A program made the position numbers and the translations under genes. The notes under the pieces were generated by a model. The model was not told where the DNA came from and searched no databases. It saw only the letters and a program-made list of their open reading frames with translations. Below, piece after piece: positions 1-12,247 of a stretch of 64,000 nt of DNA. This stretch comes from Mycobacterium rhizamassiliense (GTDB lineage: Bacteria > Actinomycetota > Actinomycetes > Mycobacteriales > Mycobacteriaceae). The DNA is taken from positions 1,717,297 to 1,781,296 of the forward strand of contig NZ_LT721901.1 of the NCBI RefSeq assembly GCF_900157375.1, in the 5' to 3' direction. Every line of letters starts with the position of its first letter. Position 1 is the stretch's first letter.

Positions 1-747
1 CTTGACCTTATGCGGCTTGGACGACTCGGCCGCCTTTTCTTCGGCGGACTTCGGTGCCTCGGCGGTGTCGCTGACGATTTCGTCGACGACCTCTTCCTGG
101 GTCACCCGCTCATCGGTCAGGTTGATCGTCAAACCCTTGTTGAGGAAAGCCATTTCCTGCAAGCGCCGCGCCACCGTCTCGAAGTCGTACTCGGTGGTTT
201 CGAAGATTTCACTATCGGCCCAGAACCTGATGGTGGTTCCGGTCTTCTTGGTGGCCTCGCCTTGTTTGAGCGTGCCCGGTACCGCTCGTTCGTAATACTG
301 CGTCCACTCGTGGCCGTCGCGGGCGATGTCCACCTCGAGGCGGCGCGACAGCGCGTTGACCACCGACACACCAACACCGTGCAACCCGCCGCTGACGTTG
401 TAGCCGCTGTTCTCGCCACCGAACTTGCCGCCGGCGTGCAGTTGGGTCATCACCACGTCGACGGTGGGAGAGCCAGTGGAGTGCATGGCGACGGGGATAC
501 CGCGCCCGTTGTCGGCGACCTCGACGCTGCCGTCATCGAGCAGCTTCACGTCCACCTGGGTGGCGTAGCCGGCCATCGCCTCGTCGACGGAGTTGTCGAC
601 CACCTCCCAGACAAGGTGGTGTAGGCCCCGCTCACCGGTGGACCCGATGTACATGCCTGGGCGTTTACGGACGGCTTCCAAGCCTTCGAGCACGGTGATC
701 GCTGAAGCGCCGTATTCGTCTTGCGCCTTCTTCTTCTGGGCAGCCAC
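1..747 (-). CDS. gyrB: DNA gyrase subunit B, N-terminal part (cut by window edge)
   Basis: ATPase subunit of DNA gyrase, which introduces negative supercoils with GyrA. The 249 visible codons hold the GHKL ATPase domain: the Asn/Asp-rich helix VVDNSVDEA, the nucleotide loop DNGRGIP and the lid [15 protein letters not shown], then the start of the transducer region. The start is the GTG at 747 (protein begins [13 protein letters not shown]), with an AAGGAG ribosome site about 12 nt upstream; this matches the M. tuberculosis GyrB N-terminus. The frame stays open to base 1, so the 3' end lies outside. It is downstream of dciA on the same strand, 266 bp away, so it probably has its own promoter. 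Confidence 0.97.
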   Translation of the reverse strand, partial: MAAQKKKAQDEYGASAITVLEGLEAVRKRPGMYIGSTGERGLHHLVWEVVDNSVDEAMAGYATQVDVKLLDDGSVEVADNGRGIPVAMHSTGSPTVDVVMTQLHAGGKFGGENSGYNVSGGLHGVGVSVVNALSRRLEVDIARDGHEWTQYYERAVPGTLKQGEATKKTGTTIRFWADSEIFETTEYDFETVARRLQEMAFLNKGLTINLTDERVTQEEVVDEIVSDTAEAPKSAEEKAAESSKPHKVK

Positions 748-1013
748 GGTCGGAATGCTCTCCTTGGGGTTTCATGCGGGCGGTCCGGTCACCGCAGCAG
801 TCGCATGCTGCCACTCTACCGTGATCGGGGGCCGGGACCGATTTTCTGGGCGCGTTTCTACCTATCTGGACGCGCCGTGTGCTCAATTTCTTTATTGACG
901 GCGCCTCCGGACGTGCGCGACGGGGGTCCGTTTCGTTCTCGCGGATCTGAGAGCGCCGCCGTTAACCTGGCGCTGGCGGCGTTGCGCCGGTGTCGATATG
1001 GGCCTGAAATACC

Positions 1014-1577
1014 TTAGCCGTAGGTGTCGCGGGGACCCCTGCCGGAGATGTGCCGCGGCCCCTTGCGCCACGACGGCGCCGCCGGCCCGGTGATTTTCAC
1101 GGAGGTGACGACGCCGTTGCCGACCGCCGCGGCGATCTTCGCCAGCAGCTGGGCCTGGATCATCCGCAACTGCGTGGCCCAGGCCGTCGATTCGGCGGCC
1201 ACGCTGAGCACACCCTCGTTCAGCCCGGTCGGCGTCGCGTGGTCGGCGATCTCGTGTCCAACCACCGACGGCCAATGAGCCAGCACCGTGCCCTCGGCGA
1301 CGTGAGTGGACCAGCCGCGTTTTTTCGCGAGGTCGCGGGTCAGCCTGCCCAGCGGCTGCGGATCGCGGGCGTCCGGACCGGGCCCCGACCAGCGTCGGCG
1401 CCGGCCGCCGGCGCCGCGGATGACGGGGGCGGAGCTGCGCCCGCGGCCGGCGTCCTTGCCCTTCGCGCGGGCCGCGGCCCGCGCTTCCTCCAGGGTGCGC
1501 CGCACCAGATCGATGCCGGAGACGTCGCCGACGCGTGCGACCTTGTCGGCGGCCGGCTCGTCGTGGGAGTCCGTCAT
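1014..1577 (-). CDS. dciA: DciA-family replicative helicase loader (DUF721, Rv0004-like)
   Basis: 187-residue DUF721 protein. The family (DciA) interacts with the replicative helicase DnaB and supports its loading in bacteria without DnaC or DnaI. The N-terminal ~75 residues are Arg/Gly/Ala-rich and probably disordered. The conserved DUF721 core (roughly residues 78-165) contains [13 protein letters not shown] and the [21 protein letters not shown] segment typical of the family. The start ATG overlaps the recF stop by 4 bp, so the two are translationally coupled. Length and position match Rv0004. The helicase-loader role comes from family knowledge, not from this sequence. Confidence 0.93.
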   Translation of the reverse strand: MTDSHDEPAADKVARVGDVSGIDLVRRTLEEARAAARAKGKDAGRGRSSAPVIRGAGGRRRRWSGPGPDARDPQPLGRLTRDLAKKRGWSTHVAEGTVLAHWPSVVGHEIADHATPTGLNEGVLSVAAESTAWATQLRMIQAQLLAKIAAAVGNGVVTSVKITGPAAPSWRKGPRHISGRGPRDTYG

Positions 1578-2728
1578 GCCTGCACCACCGACACTCGTCC
1601 GGCCTCGCCGTCGCGCAGATCGATGTGCACCCGCTTAGCATCCCAGCCGTCGGGGATGTCTTCCAGTACCGCCGCGGTTACCAGGACCTGTTCTGCGGAT
1701 TCGGCCACGGCCGCCAGCGCGCGGCGGCGGGCGGTGTCGAGTTCGGCGAACACGTCGTCGAGCAGCAGCACCGGCTCGCCGCCATCGGCCCGCAGTAATT
1801 CGTAGGCCCCCAGGCGCAGCGCCACGGCGAACGACCACGATTCTCCGTGGCTCGCAAAGCCTTTGGCGGGCTGATCACCCAGGCGCAACTCCAGGTCATC
1901 GCGGTGCGGGCCGACGAGGCACATGCCGCGGTCCAGCTCGGCGTCGCGGCGCGCGGCCAGCGCGGCAAGCAGCGCGGCCTCGAGAAATTCCGGATCGGTG
2001 CCCTCGTCCGCGCCACCGAGGCCGTCCATACTCGCGCGGTAGTTGATCGACGCCGGGCGGGAGGCAGGCGCCAACAATTGGTAGGCCTTCTCCACCTCCG
2101 GCGCCAGCTCGTTCACCAAATCGATTCGGGCGGCCATCAATTCGGCGCCGTGCTCGGCCAGCCGGCTGTCCCACACGTCCAGCGTGTCCAATGCCTCCTG
2201 GCCCCTGCGGTAACGCGCTCCCGCCAGCGACTTCAACAGCGCCGTGCGCTGGCGCAGCACCTTTTCGTAGTCGGCACGCACCCCGGCGATCCGCGGGCGG
2301 CGCACCGTTGCCAGATCATCGAGGTAACGGCGCCGCTCGGCCGGGTCGCCGCGGACCAATGCCAGGTCCTCGGGAGCGAACAGCACGCAGCGCAACACCC
2401 CGACCACCTCGCGCGTACTGCGCACCGGCGAGCGGTTGAGCCGGGCCTTATTGGCCCGGCCCGCGACAATCTCCAGATCGACGGCGCATTCGCGGCCCTC
2501 ATTGACGACAATGGTCGAAACGACCGCGCGGGCCGCACCCTCCCGGATCAGCGGCGCATCAGAACCCACCCGGTGAGAGCCCAATGTCGTCGAATACCAC
2601 AGCGCCTCAATGAGATTCGTCTTCCCGAAGCCGTTCGATCCGACAAAGACCGTGCGGCCAGGCCCCAGCTCGAGGTCAACGGATTCCCAGGACCGGAAGT
2701 CCCGTAGCGCCAACTGCCGAACGTACAC
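1574..2728 (-). CDS. recF: DNA replication and repair protein RecF
   Basis: 384-residue SMC-like ATPase that helps load RecA at gaps and stalled forks. The N-terminus reads [21 protein letters not shown], typical of RecF, followed by the Walker [10 protein letters not shown] (about residues 30-38). Near the C-terminus are the ABC signature region ([15 protein letters not shown]) and Walker B ([13 protein letters not shown]). The start is GTG at 2728, next to the dnaN stop codon, so translation is probably coupled to dnaN. Gene order dnaN-recF-dciA without an intervening gnd is the slow-grower arrangement. Confidence 0.96.
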   Translation of the reverse strand: MYVRQLALRDFRSWESVDLELGPGRTVFVGSNGFGKTNLIEALWYSTTLGSHRVGSDAPLIREGAARAVVSTIVVNEGRECAVDLEIVAGRANKARLNRSPVRSTREVVGVLRCVLFAPEDLALVRGDPAERRRYLDDLATVRRPRIAGVRADYEKVLRQRTALLKSLAGARYRRGQEALDTLDVWDSRLAEHGAELMAARIDLVNELAPEVEKAYQLLAPASRPASINYRASMDGLGGADEGTDPEFLEAALLAALAARRDAELDRGMCLVGPHRDDLELRLGDQPAKGFASHGESWSFAVALRLGAYELLRADGGEPVLLLDDVFAELDTARRRALAAVAESAEQVLVTAAVLEDIPDGWDAKRVHIDLRDGEAGRVSVVQA

Positions 2729-3928
2729 CTAGCCGGGCAACCGAACTGGCATCAACAAGTAGACGTAGTCCGTCGGCAGCGCCGAGAACGGGCCGTTGCC
2801 CGTCGGATGGCTGGCATCGTCGAAGGCCGGACGCAGCAAGGCCGGCTTGCCCGGCGTCGTGAAGCCGAACGACACCCGCTCCGAATGCACCGAGGCGAGC
2901 CCGTCGGTCAGATAGGTCGGGTTGAACGCGATCGTCAACGGTTCTCCGGCGAAGTCGACCGCCAACTCCTCCTCGGCGCGACCGACGTCGTCGGCGCCCG
3001 CGGAAAGGCGCAGCGCACCGTCGGCGAATTCCATCCGCACCTGCGCGCCCCGGTCGGCGACCAGGGCAACCAGCTTGATGGCCTCGGTCAATTGCGCGAC
3101 ATTGATCGTCGCCACCGAGGTGTGCTCGGCCGGCAGCAACTGACGAAACTTCGGGAACTCGGCATCGAGAAGTCGTGTGGTGCTGCGCTTGCCGTTGCCG
3201 CTGATGCCAAGCAGGCCGTCTTTCCCGACGCCGCTACCGGCGCCGAGCGCCAGCCGAACTTCAGATCCATCGATGCCACCCTTGGCCGCCTCCGACAATG
3301 TCTTGGCCGGCACCAAGACAGACGCCTCGACATCGGGAGCCAGCGCCGACCAGGTCAGCTCACGAACCGCCAGCCGAAACCGGTCGGTGGCGGCCAAGAC
3401 GACGGTGTCACCCGAAATCTCCACGCGAATTCCGGTCAACATGGGCAAGGTGTCGTCCCGGCCGGCGGCGATGGCGACCTGACCGATCGCCTCGGCGAAC
3501 AAATCCGACGGCAGCGACCCCGTCTCGTCGGGCAGCGCCGGCAAGGTCGGGTAGTCCTCGACCGCCATCGTCGGCAACGAGAATTTCGCGCTTCCACAGG
3601 TCAGCGCCACCCGGTTGCCGTCGACGTAGAAGTCGACCGGCTTGTCGGGCAGCGCCCTGGTGATGTCGGACAACAGCCTTCCGGATACCAAAACGCTTCC
3701 CGGAGAAGCGATTTCGGCCGCGACCTGTGCTTCGGCGGAGACCTCGTAGTCGAATCCCGAGATCGTCAGGCCTTCATCGGAGCCGGTCAACAACACGCCG
3801 GACAACACCGGCACAGCGGGCCTGGTCGGGAGGTTCTTTGCAACCCACGACACCGCGTCGGCGAAAGACTCGCGTACCAGACGAAATTTCAGATCGGTGA
3901 GGCCAGCTTTCGTCGTGGCGGCGTCCAT
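2729..3928 (-). CDS. dnaN: DNA polymerase III beta subunit (sliding clamp)
   Basis: 399-residue processivity clamp that encircles DNA and tethers polymerase III and other partners. The three clamp repeats are recognisable. The C-terminus [14 protein letters not shown] is the conserved end of beta clamps and forms part of the protein-binding pocket. The N-terminus ([34 protein letters not shown], in pieces) matches mycobacterial DnaN, which is about 402 residues. It lies downstream of dnaA across the oriC spacer and heads the dnaN-recF-dciA unit. The LexA-linked DinB in this window carries a clamp-binding peptide that would dock on this protein. Confidence 0.97.
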   Translation of the reverse strand: MDAATTKAGLTDLKFRLVRESFADAVSWVAKNLPTRPAVPVLSGVLLTGSDEGLTISGFDYEVSAEAQVAAEIASPGSVLVSGRLLSDITRALPDKPVDFYVDGNRVALTCGSAKFSLPTMAVEDYPTLPALPDETGSLPSDLFAEAIGQVAIAAGRDDTLPMLTGIRVEISGDTVVLAATDRFRLAVRELTWSALAPDVEASVLVPAKTLSEAAKGGIDGSEVRLALGAGSGVGKDGLLGISGNGKRSTTRLLDAEFPKFRQLLPAEHTSVATINVAQLTEAIKLVALVADRGAQVRMEFADGALRLSAGADDVGRAEEELAVDFAGEPLTIAFNPTYLTDGLASVHSERVSFGFTTPGKPALLRPAFDDASHPTGNGPFSALPTDYVYLLMPVRLPG

Positions 3929-4416
3929 AGCGTCCCTTCACCTACAAAAATTTCAGTCCAGTGGCTAGCCGCGTCCCCCGCTAGCGTGGGGCCCCCGAAA
4001 CGGGGAGTCGAAGAACAACCGTAGATCGTCCGGGGCCATCTTGAAAGCTAATCGCGAAGGCCGACAACCGCAGTGATCGAGACGCTTGTAAGCCCCTGGG
4101 GACGAGGCGTCCCCAAACCTGTTCTTCAAAGAAGAAACGACGAAGAGATCTCAGTACCAGTATTAAGGGCTGTGCAAGTTGGGGAGAAGTGCACTCCTGT
4201 GCAGCTAGGGGAGCGGCGGGGGTGTGGATGACGCGGTGCGCAACTGTGTGTCCCGTGTGGGTCGACTGGGGATGAATTACAGATGTACACCGATGGCCGA
4301 TTACTGCACGGGGGTTTGCGTGGTTTTTGCACAAGCCTGCGCACATAGCCAGCGTGTGGCTGGTGTGACAGACGTGTGGGAAGTTTTTTGAAAAAGTTTG
4401 ACTCGTGGGGTGCAAA
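3929..4416. other. oriC: dnaA-dnaN intergenic region
   Basis: The 488-bp spacer between dnaA and dnaN is the position of mycobacterial oriC. It holds many partial matches to the DnaA box, read on the minus strand: TCATCCACA near 4221-4229, GGGACACAC, CTTGCACAG, CTTGTGCAA, and others ending in CCACA or CACAC. No perfect TTATCCACA or TTGTCCACA was seen, which is usual for mycobacterial oriC where most boxes are degenerate. An AT-richer stretch at about 4115-4170 is a candidate unwinding element. No open reading frame here looks real. Confidence 0.9.
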
Positions 4417-5934
4417 TCAGCGCTTGGAGCGCTGGCGGATGCGAGTCGTGAGCTCTTTGACGTGATCGAACACCTCGCGGCGCTCGGCCATCTCCGACAA
4501 GATCTTTCGCTGCGCGTACATGACCGTGGTGTGGTCACGGGCGAACGCCTGGCCGATCTTTGGTAGCGACAGATCGGTCAGCTCCCGGCACAGATACATC
4601 GCGATCTGGCGCGACTGAGCCAGGGCCCGGGTCTTACCGGGGCCGCGTAACTCCTCGACGGTGGTGTCGAAGTACTCGGCGGTGGCAGCCATGATGGTGG
4701 CCGCACTGATCTGCATGGTGCTCGCGTCGGCGATCAGGTCGCGCAACACGATGTCGGCGAGCGCCTTGTCGATCGGGGTCTTGTTCAGCGAGGCGAAGGC
4801 CGTGACCCGGATGAGGGCGCCCTCGAGTTCGCGGATGTTGCGTTCGATGCTGCTGGCGATCAGCTCGAGCACATCGTCGGGAACGTTGAGCCGCTCCATC
4901 TGTGCTTTCTTACGCAGAATGGCGATGCGGGTTTCCAGCTCCGGGGGCTGGACGTCGGTGATCAGGCCCCACTCGAACCGTGTCCGAAGCCGATCTTCCA
5001 GGGTGGCAAGCTGTTTCGGCGGTCGATCCGACGAGATGACGATCTGCTTGTTGGCGTTGTGCAGGGTGTTGAAGGTATGGAAGAACTCTTCCTGGATACC
5101 TTCCTTGCCCTCGATGAACTGAATGTCATCGACCAGCAGCACGTCGACGTCGCGGTAGCTGCGCTTGAACGCGACCTTGCGGTCGTCGCGCAACGAGTTG
5201 ATGAAGTCGTTGGTGAATTCCTCGGTGGAGACGTACTTGACGCGCATGCCGGGGAACAGCCGCTGCGCGTAGTTGCCCGCCGCATGCAACAGGTGGGTCT
5301 TGCCCAGTCCGGATTCACCCCAGATGAAAAGCGGGTTGTATGCGCGGGCGGGGGCCTCGGCGATCGCCAGCGCCGCGGCATGCGCGAACCGGTTGGAGGC
5401 GCCGATGACGAAAGTGTCGAAGGTGTAGCGGCGATTGAGACTGGTCCCGCCGGCCACCGCCGGGTCGATGGTGTGCGGACGCTCGGTGAAGTAATTGGGC
5501 CAGCTCTGTTCGGCGCCGATCACCTCGCCGTTCTCGTCCGTTTCGTCATCGTCACTTGACGTTTCTAGGACTTCGTCGTTGAACGTGTCGGGGATCGGGA
5601 AGTAGGTGTCGTCGGCGTCTTCGGGCGGCGGAGCGATCCGAACCCCGAGTTGGATCTGCTGGCCGAGCCGGCGGCTGAGCGCGTCGGTGATCGGGGCGCG
5701 CAGGTGACGTTCGATCTCGTTTTGCACGAAGCTGCTCGGCACCGACAGCAGAGCAAATCCTTCGACGATGGTGAGCGGCTGCACGAGGTTCAGCCACGCT
5801 CGCTGCTGCGGGGTTAGCGGATTTTCCAGGGCGGTCCGGCCGGCGGCCACGCCGTCTGGGGTTGGGTCTCCGTTGAGCTCGGAAACGACCGCATTCCACA
5901 CCGTCGTAAAGCCGGAACCGGGGTCATCGGTCAA
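4417..5934 (-). CDS. dnaA: Chromosomal replication initiator protein DnaA
   Basis: 505-residue AAA+ initiator that binds DnaA boxes and opens oriC. Domain I is at about residues 1-90 and an acidic variable linker follows ([23 protein letters not shown]). The AAA+ domain carries Walker [10 protein letters not shown] and Walker [12 protein letters not shown]. Domain IV at the C-terminus has the DnaA signature helix ([19 protein letters not shown] and [10 protein letters not shown]). The start is TTG at 5934 (LTDDPGSGF), the same TTG-initiated N-terminus as in M. tuberculosis, preceded by GGGAG. Upstream in-frame codons reach 6000 but run into the DnaA-box cluster, so the longer form is unlikely. 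Confidence 0.97.
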   Translation of the reverse strand: MTDDPGSGFTTVWNAVVSELNGDPTPDGVAAGRTALENPLTPQQRAWLNLVQPLTIVEGFALLSVPSSFVQNEIERHLRAPITDALSRRLGQQIQLGVRIAPPPEDADDTYFPIPDTFNDEVLETSSDDDETDENGEVIGAEQSWPNYFTERPHTIDPAVAGGTSLNRRYTFDTFVIGASNRFAHAAALAIAEAPARAYNPLFIWGESGLGKTHLLHAAGNYAQRLFPGMRVKYVSTEEFTNDFINSLRDDRKVAFKRSYRDVDVLLVDDIQFIEGKEGIQEEFFHTFNTLHNANKQIVISSDRPPKQLATLEDRLRTRFEWGLITDVQPPELETRIAILRKKAQMERLNVPDDVLELIASSIERNIRELEGALIRVTAFASLNKTPIDKALADIVLRDLIADASTMQISAATIMAATAEYFDTTVEELRGPGKTRALAQSRQIAMYLCRELTDLSLPKIGQAFARDHTTVMYAQRKILSEMAERREVFDHVKELTTRIRQRSKR

Positions 5935-6538
5935 CGACGCATCTCCCTGGTTCTCGCAAACTCTGGGCTGAGCTACAACCTCGCTGTGACGACAAAGCAA
6001 CTGTCCACATAGTTATACACAGGTGTGGACAGGATGATCGTATACGGGCCGCAACCTACCGGCGACGGCTCGCGATCTCCGCGCTGGAGGCAACCCCGTG
6101 GAGGTCGCCTAGACAGCTAGTCGATCCGCCATCCTCGCTTCGTTGTCATGCGCCGTTGCAGTCTGAAACGGCATTGCCCGAAGCTAACAGTTTTCCGACC
6201 GGCTGCCAACAGTTCGGCTGCATTCCAATCGGCTTCTCTAGCCTCCTTGGGCGCGTCTTTCTCTCGGCCGCCGGACGGGAGGCCGAGCGGCCTGCCTGAG
6301 CACGGGTATTTTCGGTGACGAGTGGTAGTCGCGGCGTTGCGCCAGGACAAGTTTGACCAGGCGAAGTGTCATCAGTACCCTCATACAGTCGCCCGAAAGT
6401 CGGCGATACGGCTGCGACCCGAGCCATCTGTGCGGGGACCGCGCCGGCCAGCAGCAGTTAGACCACTTTCCGACTGACCCGCGGGTTGCGAAACGCGAGC
6501 GGCCGGATGGCAATGCGAGACACACCGAGGAGAATGCC
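5935..6538. other. dnaA-rpmH divergent intergenic region
   Basis: About 600 bp without a convincing gene, separating the leftward dnaA from the rightward rpmH. Open frames inside it have no family match that I recognise. The dnaA side holds a cluster of DnaA boxes (annotated separately) and a TATACG-like -10 element read on the minus strand. The rpmH side has a GAGGAG ribosome site just before the rpmH GTG. The region must contain both promoters, but I could not place the rpmH promoter with confidence. Confidence 0.75.
6001..6032. promoter_or_regulatory. DnaA-box cluster in the dnaA promoter region
   Basis: Three DnaA boxes in 32 bp: CTGTCCACA at 6001-6009, TTATACACA at 6013-6021, and the inverted TGTGGACAG at 6024-6032. 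The outer two are exact reverse complements. Their position upstream of the dnaA start suggests autoregulation of dnaA or an extension of the origin. The box sequences are seen directly; the regulatory role is inferred from dnaA genes in other bacteria. Confidence 0.8.
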
Positions 6539-6682
6539 GTGGCCAAGGGCAAGCGGACCTTTCAGCCGAATAACCGGCGCCGAGCCCGTGTGCACGGCTT
6601 CCGTCTGCGCATGCGTACCCGCGCCGGGCGTGCCATTGTGTCGGGTCGGCGTCGCAAGGGTCGCCGCGCGCTTTCTGCCTGA
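6539..6682 (+). CDS. rpmH: 50S ribosomal protein L34
   Basis: 47-residue basic protein of the large ribosomal subunit. It begins [20 protein letters not shown] and ends in the conserved [12 protein letters not shown] tail. It starts at GTG 6539 with GAGGAG 6-11 nt upstream; a longer in-frame version from 6353 is not supported. It is the first gene of the conserved rpmH-rnpA-yidD-yidC-khpB-rsmG run. Confidence 0.97.
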   Translation: MAKGKRTFQPNNRRRARVHGFRLRMRTRAGRAIVSGRRRKGRRALSA

Positions 6683-6706
6683 TCCGCGCCGACAGGTTCG
6701 TGGGCG

Positions 6707-7069
6707 GTGCTTTCGGCACGCAACCGTATGAGACGGTCATCGGAGTTTGACGCGACCGTCAAGTGTGGCGTGCGCGCGGCACAACCCGATGTCATCGTGC
6801 ACGTCCGCCGAAGCGACGACTGCGACGAGGGCGACGGTCCGCGAGTGGGACTGATCGTCGGGAAAGCCGTCGGCTCGGCGGTCGAGCGCCATCGCGTCTC
6901 GCGCCGGCTGCGTCACGTCGTCCGGACCATGCTGCCCGACCTTCGGCACGGCGACCAGGTGGTGCTGCGCGCGCTGCCGGGGAGCCGCAACGTGTCGTCG
7001 GCCCGGCTGGAGCAGCAGGTGCGAAACGGTCTGCGGCGGGCCGTCGGCAAGACGAGAACGGACCGGTGA
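6707..7069 (+). CDS. rnpA: Ribonuclease P protein component
   Basis: 120-residue protein subunit of RNase P, which trims the 5' leader of pre-tRNA with the RnpB RNA. The N-terminus [14 protein letters not shown] and the central basic helix [22 protein letters not shown] carry the RNA-binding RNR-type signature of the family. It starts at GTG 6707, 24 bp after rpmH, and its stop overlaps a GTG that could begin yidD, so co-transcription is likely. Confidence 0.95.
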   Translation: MLSARNRMRRSSEFDATVKCGVRAAQPDVIVHVRRSDDCDEGDGPRVGLIVGKAVGSAVERHRVSRRLRHVVRTMLPDLRHGDQVVLRALPGSRNVSSARLEQQVRNGLRRAVGKTRTDR

Positions 7070-7071
7070 AG

Positions 7072-7407
7072 ATGTCGGTGCGATCGGCGATCGACGGCGT
7101 GGGCAAGACCGCCGTGCGCGGGGCGGTGTTTTTGATTCAGCTGTACCGCCACATGGTCTCGCCGCTGCGCCCGGCAACGTGCCGATTCATTCCGACCTGT
7201 AGCCAGTACGCCGTCGACGCCCTCACCGAGTACGGCCTGATTCGGGGCAGCTGGTTGGCCGCCGCCCGGCTCGCGAAGTGTGGGCCGTGGCATCGGGGAG
7301 GATGGGACCCAATACCGGAACGCGAATGCCGATCCGATTTCACCGCAGCGGGTACCGACGGGGAGCTCCCCGCGAACCAAGGGAAGAGTGTGTCTTTTGT
7401 CGTTTGA
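7072..7407 (+). CDS. yidD: Membrane protein insertion efficiency factor YidD
   Basis: 111-residue member of the YidD (UPF0161) family, a small inner-membrane-associated protein that aids YidC-dependent insertion. The core [31 protein letters not shown] is the family signature with its conserved cysteines, and [13 protein letters not shown] completes it. I chose ATG 7072; an in-frame GTG at 7066 overlaps the rnpA stop and is an equally possible start. The C-terminal tail after DPIP is longer than in many homologs and runs over the yidC start. Confidence 0.93.
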   Translation: MSVRSAIDGVGKTAVRGAVFLIQLYRHMVSPLRPATCRFIPTCSQYAVDALTEYGLIRGSWLAAARLAKCGPWHRGGWDPIPERECRSDFTAAGTDGELPANQGKSVSFVV

Positions 7408-8491
7408 TGTGTTGAGCCTGGACTTCGTCTACTACCCGGTGTCGTGGATCATGTGGGTCTGGTACAAGCTGTTCGCCGCCATGCTGGGCCCGGCGAACTT
7501 CTTTGCCTGGGCGCTGGCGGTGATGTTCCTCGTGTTCACCCTCCGCGCGCTGCTCTACAAGCCGTTCGTGCGGCAGATCCGCACCACGCGGCAGATGCAG
7601 GAACTGCAGCCACAGATCAAGGCGCTGCAGAAGAAGTACAGCAAGGACCGCCAGCGCATGGCGCTCGAGATGCAGAAGCTGCAGCGCGAGCACGGCTTCA
7701 ATCCGATTCTGGGCTGCCTGCCGATGCTGGCCCAGATCCCGGTCTTCCTCGGGCTCTACCACGTGCTGCGCTCGTTCAACCGGACGACCGGCGGCATTGG
7801 GTTGCAGCAGCTGTCGGTGGCCCAGAACAAGCTGATCGGCAACTACGTCTTCACGCCCGCCGACGTCCAGAACTTCTTGAAGGCCAACCTGTTTGGCGCA
7901 CCGATCGGTGCGTCCATGACGCAGAAGTCCGGACTCGACGCCTTCGAGCTTTTCCATCGACCGGCCGTGATGGCGGTCGGCGCGCCGGTGATGATCCTGG
8001 CCGGCATCGCGACCTACTTCAACAGCCGCGCGTCGGTCGCCCGGCAGAGTCCCGAGGCGGCGGCCAACCCGCAGACCGCGATGATGAACAAGCTCGCGCT
8101 CTACGTCTTCCCGCTGGGGGTGATCGTCAGTGGGCCGTTCCTGCCGCTGGCGATCATCATGTACTGGGTCTCGAACAACATCTGGACCTTCGGTCAGCAG
8201 CACTACGTCTTCGGGATGATCGAGAAAGAGGACGAGGCCAAAAAGCAGGAAGCCCTCGAGCGCCGCGCGGCCAACGCGCCGGCTCCCGGGGCCAAGCCGA
8301 AGCGGGCCGCCAAGGAAACGCCGACGAACGGCGACGGGGCGGCGGCCGGTGCCGACGGCGCGGAGACGACGACCCACGACGGTGGGGTGGCCGACGCCAA
8401 GACGGACAAGTCCGAGCCGGCGGTCGGCACCAACGATCCGGCCAACCGCACGCCGCGGCCCGGCGCGCGACCGAAGAGACGCAAACGCTGA
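7388..8491 (+). CDS. yidC: Membrane protein insertase YidC
   Basis: 367-residue Oxa1/YidC/Alb3 insertase that places proteins in the cytoplasmic membrane with or without SecYEG. The start is GTG 7388 ([19 protein letters not shown]); the longer frame from 7280 overlaps yidD. A first membrane segment ([16 protein letters not shown]) is followed by the conserved cytoplasmic hairpin ([15 protein letters not shown]) and the family core [24 protein letters not shown]. Later segments are [11 protein letters not shown] and [19 protein letters not shown]. The C-terminal ~90 residues are charged and low in complexity, as in other mycobacterial YidC. It overlaps yidD by 20 nt. Confidence 0.96.
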   Translation: MCLLSFDVLSLDFVYYPVSWIMWVWYKLFAAMLGPANFFAWALAVMFLVFTLRALLYKPFVRQIRTTRQMQELQPQIKALQKKYSKDRQRMALEMQKLQREHGFNPILGCLPMLAQIPVFLGLYHVLRSFNRTTGGIGLQQLSVAQNKLIGNYVFTPADVQNFLKANLFGAPIGASMTQKSGLDAFELFHRPAVMAVGAPVMILAGIATYFNSRASVARQSPEAAANPQTAMMNKLALYVFPLGVIVSGPFLPLAIIMYWVSNNIWTFGQQHYVFGMIEKEDEAKKQEALERRAANAPAPGAKPKRAAKETPTNGDGAAAGADGAETTTHDGGVADAKTDKSEPAVGTNDPANRTPRPGARPKRRKR

Positions 8492-8574
8492 CCGCGGTCG
8501 CCCAGCGTTATCGGCCCGTCGCCGATGAGTGACCCCAATGAGACTCAAGACCTGTGAATGAGGGAGAGAAAACG

Positions 8575-9147
8575 ATGACAGAAGCCGAAACCACCGGCCC
8601 CGATCTGGAAACCCCGGTGGCGGTCGAGGATGACCCCGACACCCCCACGACGGAGGACGCCGGCGCCGACGAGCCCGAGGATCAGGAGGAGCGGTTGGTC
8701 GCCGAGGGCGAGATCGCCGGGGACTACCTCGAAGAGCTGTTGGACCTGTTGGACTTCGACGGCGACATCGATCTGGATGTCGAGGGAAGCCGGGCCGTCG
8801 TCAGCATCGACGGCAGCGACGACCTGAACAAGTTGGTCGGCCGCGGCGGCGAGGTGCTCGATGCGCTGCAGGAGCTGACCCGGTTGGCCGTGCACCAGAA
8901 GACCGGCGTGCGCAGCCGGCTCATGCTGGACGTCGCGAGCTGGCGCCGCCGCCGCCGGGAGGAGCTGGCGGCGCTGGGCGACAAGATCGCCCGCCGGGTG
9001 CTGGATTCCGGCGAGCGCGAGGAGCTCCGCCCGATGACGCCGTTCGAGCGAAAGATCGTCCACGACGCCGTCGCCGCGGTGCCGGGGGTGCACAGCGAGA
9101 GCGAGGGCGCCGAGCCCTCACGCCGCGTCGTCGTCCTGCACGACTAG
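8575..9147 (+). CDS. khpB: RNA-binding protein KhpB/Jag (R3H domain)
   Basis: 190-residue cytoplasmic RNA-binding protein. An acidic N-terminal tail (residues 1-45) is followed by a KH domain (about 55-115, DGSDDLNKLVGRGGEVLDALQELTRLA) and an R3H domain (about 130-180, PMTPFERKIVHDAV). The shape matches Rv3920c (187 aa). I chose ATG 8575 because GAGGGAGAG lies at the right distance; an ATG at 8554 is possible. It lies in the yidC-khpB-rsmG order, consistent with the Jag/KhpB role in envelope and cell-division control. Confidence 0.93.
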   Translation: MTEAETTGPDLETPVAVEDDPDTPTTEDAGADEPEDQEERLVAEGEIAGDYLEELLDLLDFDGDIDLDVEGSRAVVSIDGSDDLNKLVGRGGEVLDALQELTRLAVHQKTGVRSRLMLDVASWRRRRREELAALGDKIARRVLDSGEREELRPMTPFERKIVHDAVAAVPGVHSESEGAEPSRRVVVLHD

Positions 9148-9186
9148 TTACAGCTGTGTAGTTCGAGAGGGCGCCCCGCGCGCTGA

Positions 9187-10967
<1,781 letters not shown>

Positions 10968-10990
10968 CCACCATTCGTGAAGGGACGACC

Positions 10991-11974
10991 ATGACGCAGC
11001 CGTCACGCAAGAAGGGCGGCCTCGGCCGGGGCCTGGCTTCGCTGATCCCGACCGGCCCCGCCGAGGGGGACCCGGGCCCGGCGACGCTCGGGCCCCGCAT
11101 GGGGGACGCCGCCGCCGACGTGCTGATCGGTGGGACCATGCCCGCGGCCAAGGAGATCGGCGCGGTGTACCGCGAAATCTCGCCGTCCGACATCGAGCCG
11201 AACCCGCGCCAGCCGCGCCAGGTGTTCGACGACGATGCGCTCGCCGAGCTGGTGCACTCCATCCGCGCGTTCGGCCTCCTGCAGCCGATCGTGGTGCGCG
11301 CGGTTACCCCGGCGCCGGGCGGCGCGCGTTACCAGATCGTGATGGGGGAGCGGCGGTGGCGGGCCGCCCAGGTGGCGGGCCTGGCCACCTTGCCGGCCAT
11401 CGTGCGGGAGACGACCGACGACAACCTGTTGCGCGATGCGCTCCTCGAGAACATCCACCGGGCACAGCTGAATCCGTTGGAAGAGGCGGCGGCCTACCAA
11501 CAGCTGCTCGACGAGTTTGATGTCACGCACGACGAGCTGGCCTCCCGGATCGGCCGCTCGCGGCCGTTGATTACCAACATGATCCGGTTGCTCAAGCTCC
11601 CGATCGCGGTCCAGCGCCGGGTTGCGGCCGGCGTGCTGTCGGCCGGTCACGCCCGCGCATTGCTGTCCCTGGAATCCGGTCCCGAGGCGCAGGAGGAACT
11701 CGCGGCCCGGATCGTCGCCGAGGGTCTGTCGGTGCGCGCCACCGAAGAGGCCGTCACCCTGGCAAACCGCGGCGACACCGCGGCCCCGTCGGCCCCGCGC
11801 CGCAAGCCGATTCAGATGCCGGGCCTCCAAGACGTGGCCGACCGGCTGTCGAATGCGTTCGACACCCGCGTCTCGGTCAGCCTGGGCAAGCGCAAGGGGA
11901 AGATCGTCGTCGAGTTCGGCTCCGTCGAGGACCTCCAGCGAATTATCGACGTGATGAGCCCGCCCAGGGCGTGA
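10991..11974 (+). CDS. parB: Chromosome partitioning protein ParB
   Basis: 327-residue CTP-dependent DNA clamp that loads at parS and spreads. It has the N-terminal [14 protein letters not shown] peptide that contacts ParA, the ParB/Srx CTPase fold (ANPRQPR-like region [23 protein letters not shown], then GERRWRAA and [14 protein letters not shown]), a helix-turn-helix ([24 protein letters not shown]), and a C-terminal dimerisation domain. I chose ATG 10991 to match the M. tuberculosis MTQPS start; a TTG at 10964 overlapping the parA stop gives 9 more residues. Confidence 0.96.
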   Translation: MTQPSRKKGGLGRGLASLIPTGPAEGDPGPATLGPRMGDAAADVLIGGTMPAAKEIGAVYREISPSDIEPNPRQPRQVFDDDALAELVHSIRAFGLLQPIVVRAVTPAPGGARYQIVMGERRWRAAQVAGLATLPAIVRETTDDNLLRDALLENIHRAQLNPLEEAAAYQQLLDEFDVTHDELASRIGRSRPLITNMIRLLKLPIAVQRRVAAGVLSAGHARALLSLESGPEAQEELAARIVAEGLSVRATEEAVTLANRGDTAAPSAPRRKPIQMPGLQDVADRLSNAFDTRVSVSLGKRKGKIVVEFGSVEDLQRIIDVMSPPRA

Positions 11975-12247
11975 CCGGATACACCGTGTAATTACGTCAC
12001 TGTGACATCGGGGCGCTTTCCGGGCCCGAAGCGACCGCCCGCGCCGTCCCCCTCTAACGGAAGATGCTGTGCGCCAACTCATTTCGCGGGACGCGGCGTG
12101 GCCGCGGCCGGCCGGCCCGCGTAACGGCGTCAACAGTCGCCGGTTTGCGCCAAACTCTCCTATCCTGGAGCGGTTGGTGGTGCATGTCAGCCTGGACCGC
12201 CGGGATGTAGGCAGTCGGCTGCGGCGCGTACGGAAGCCAGGAGGCTA

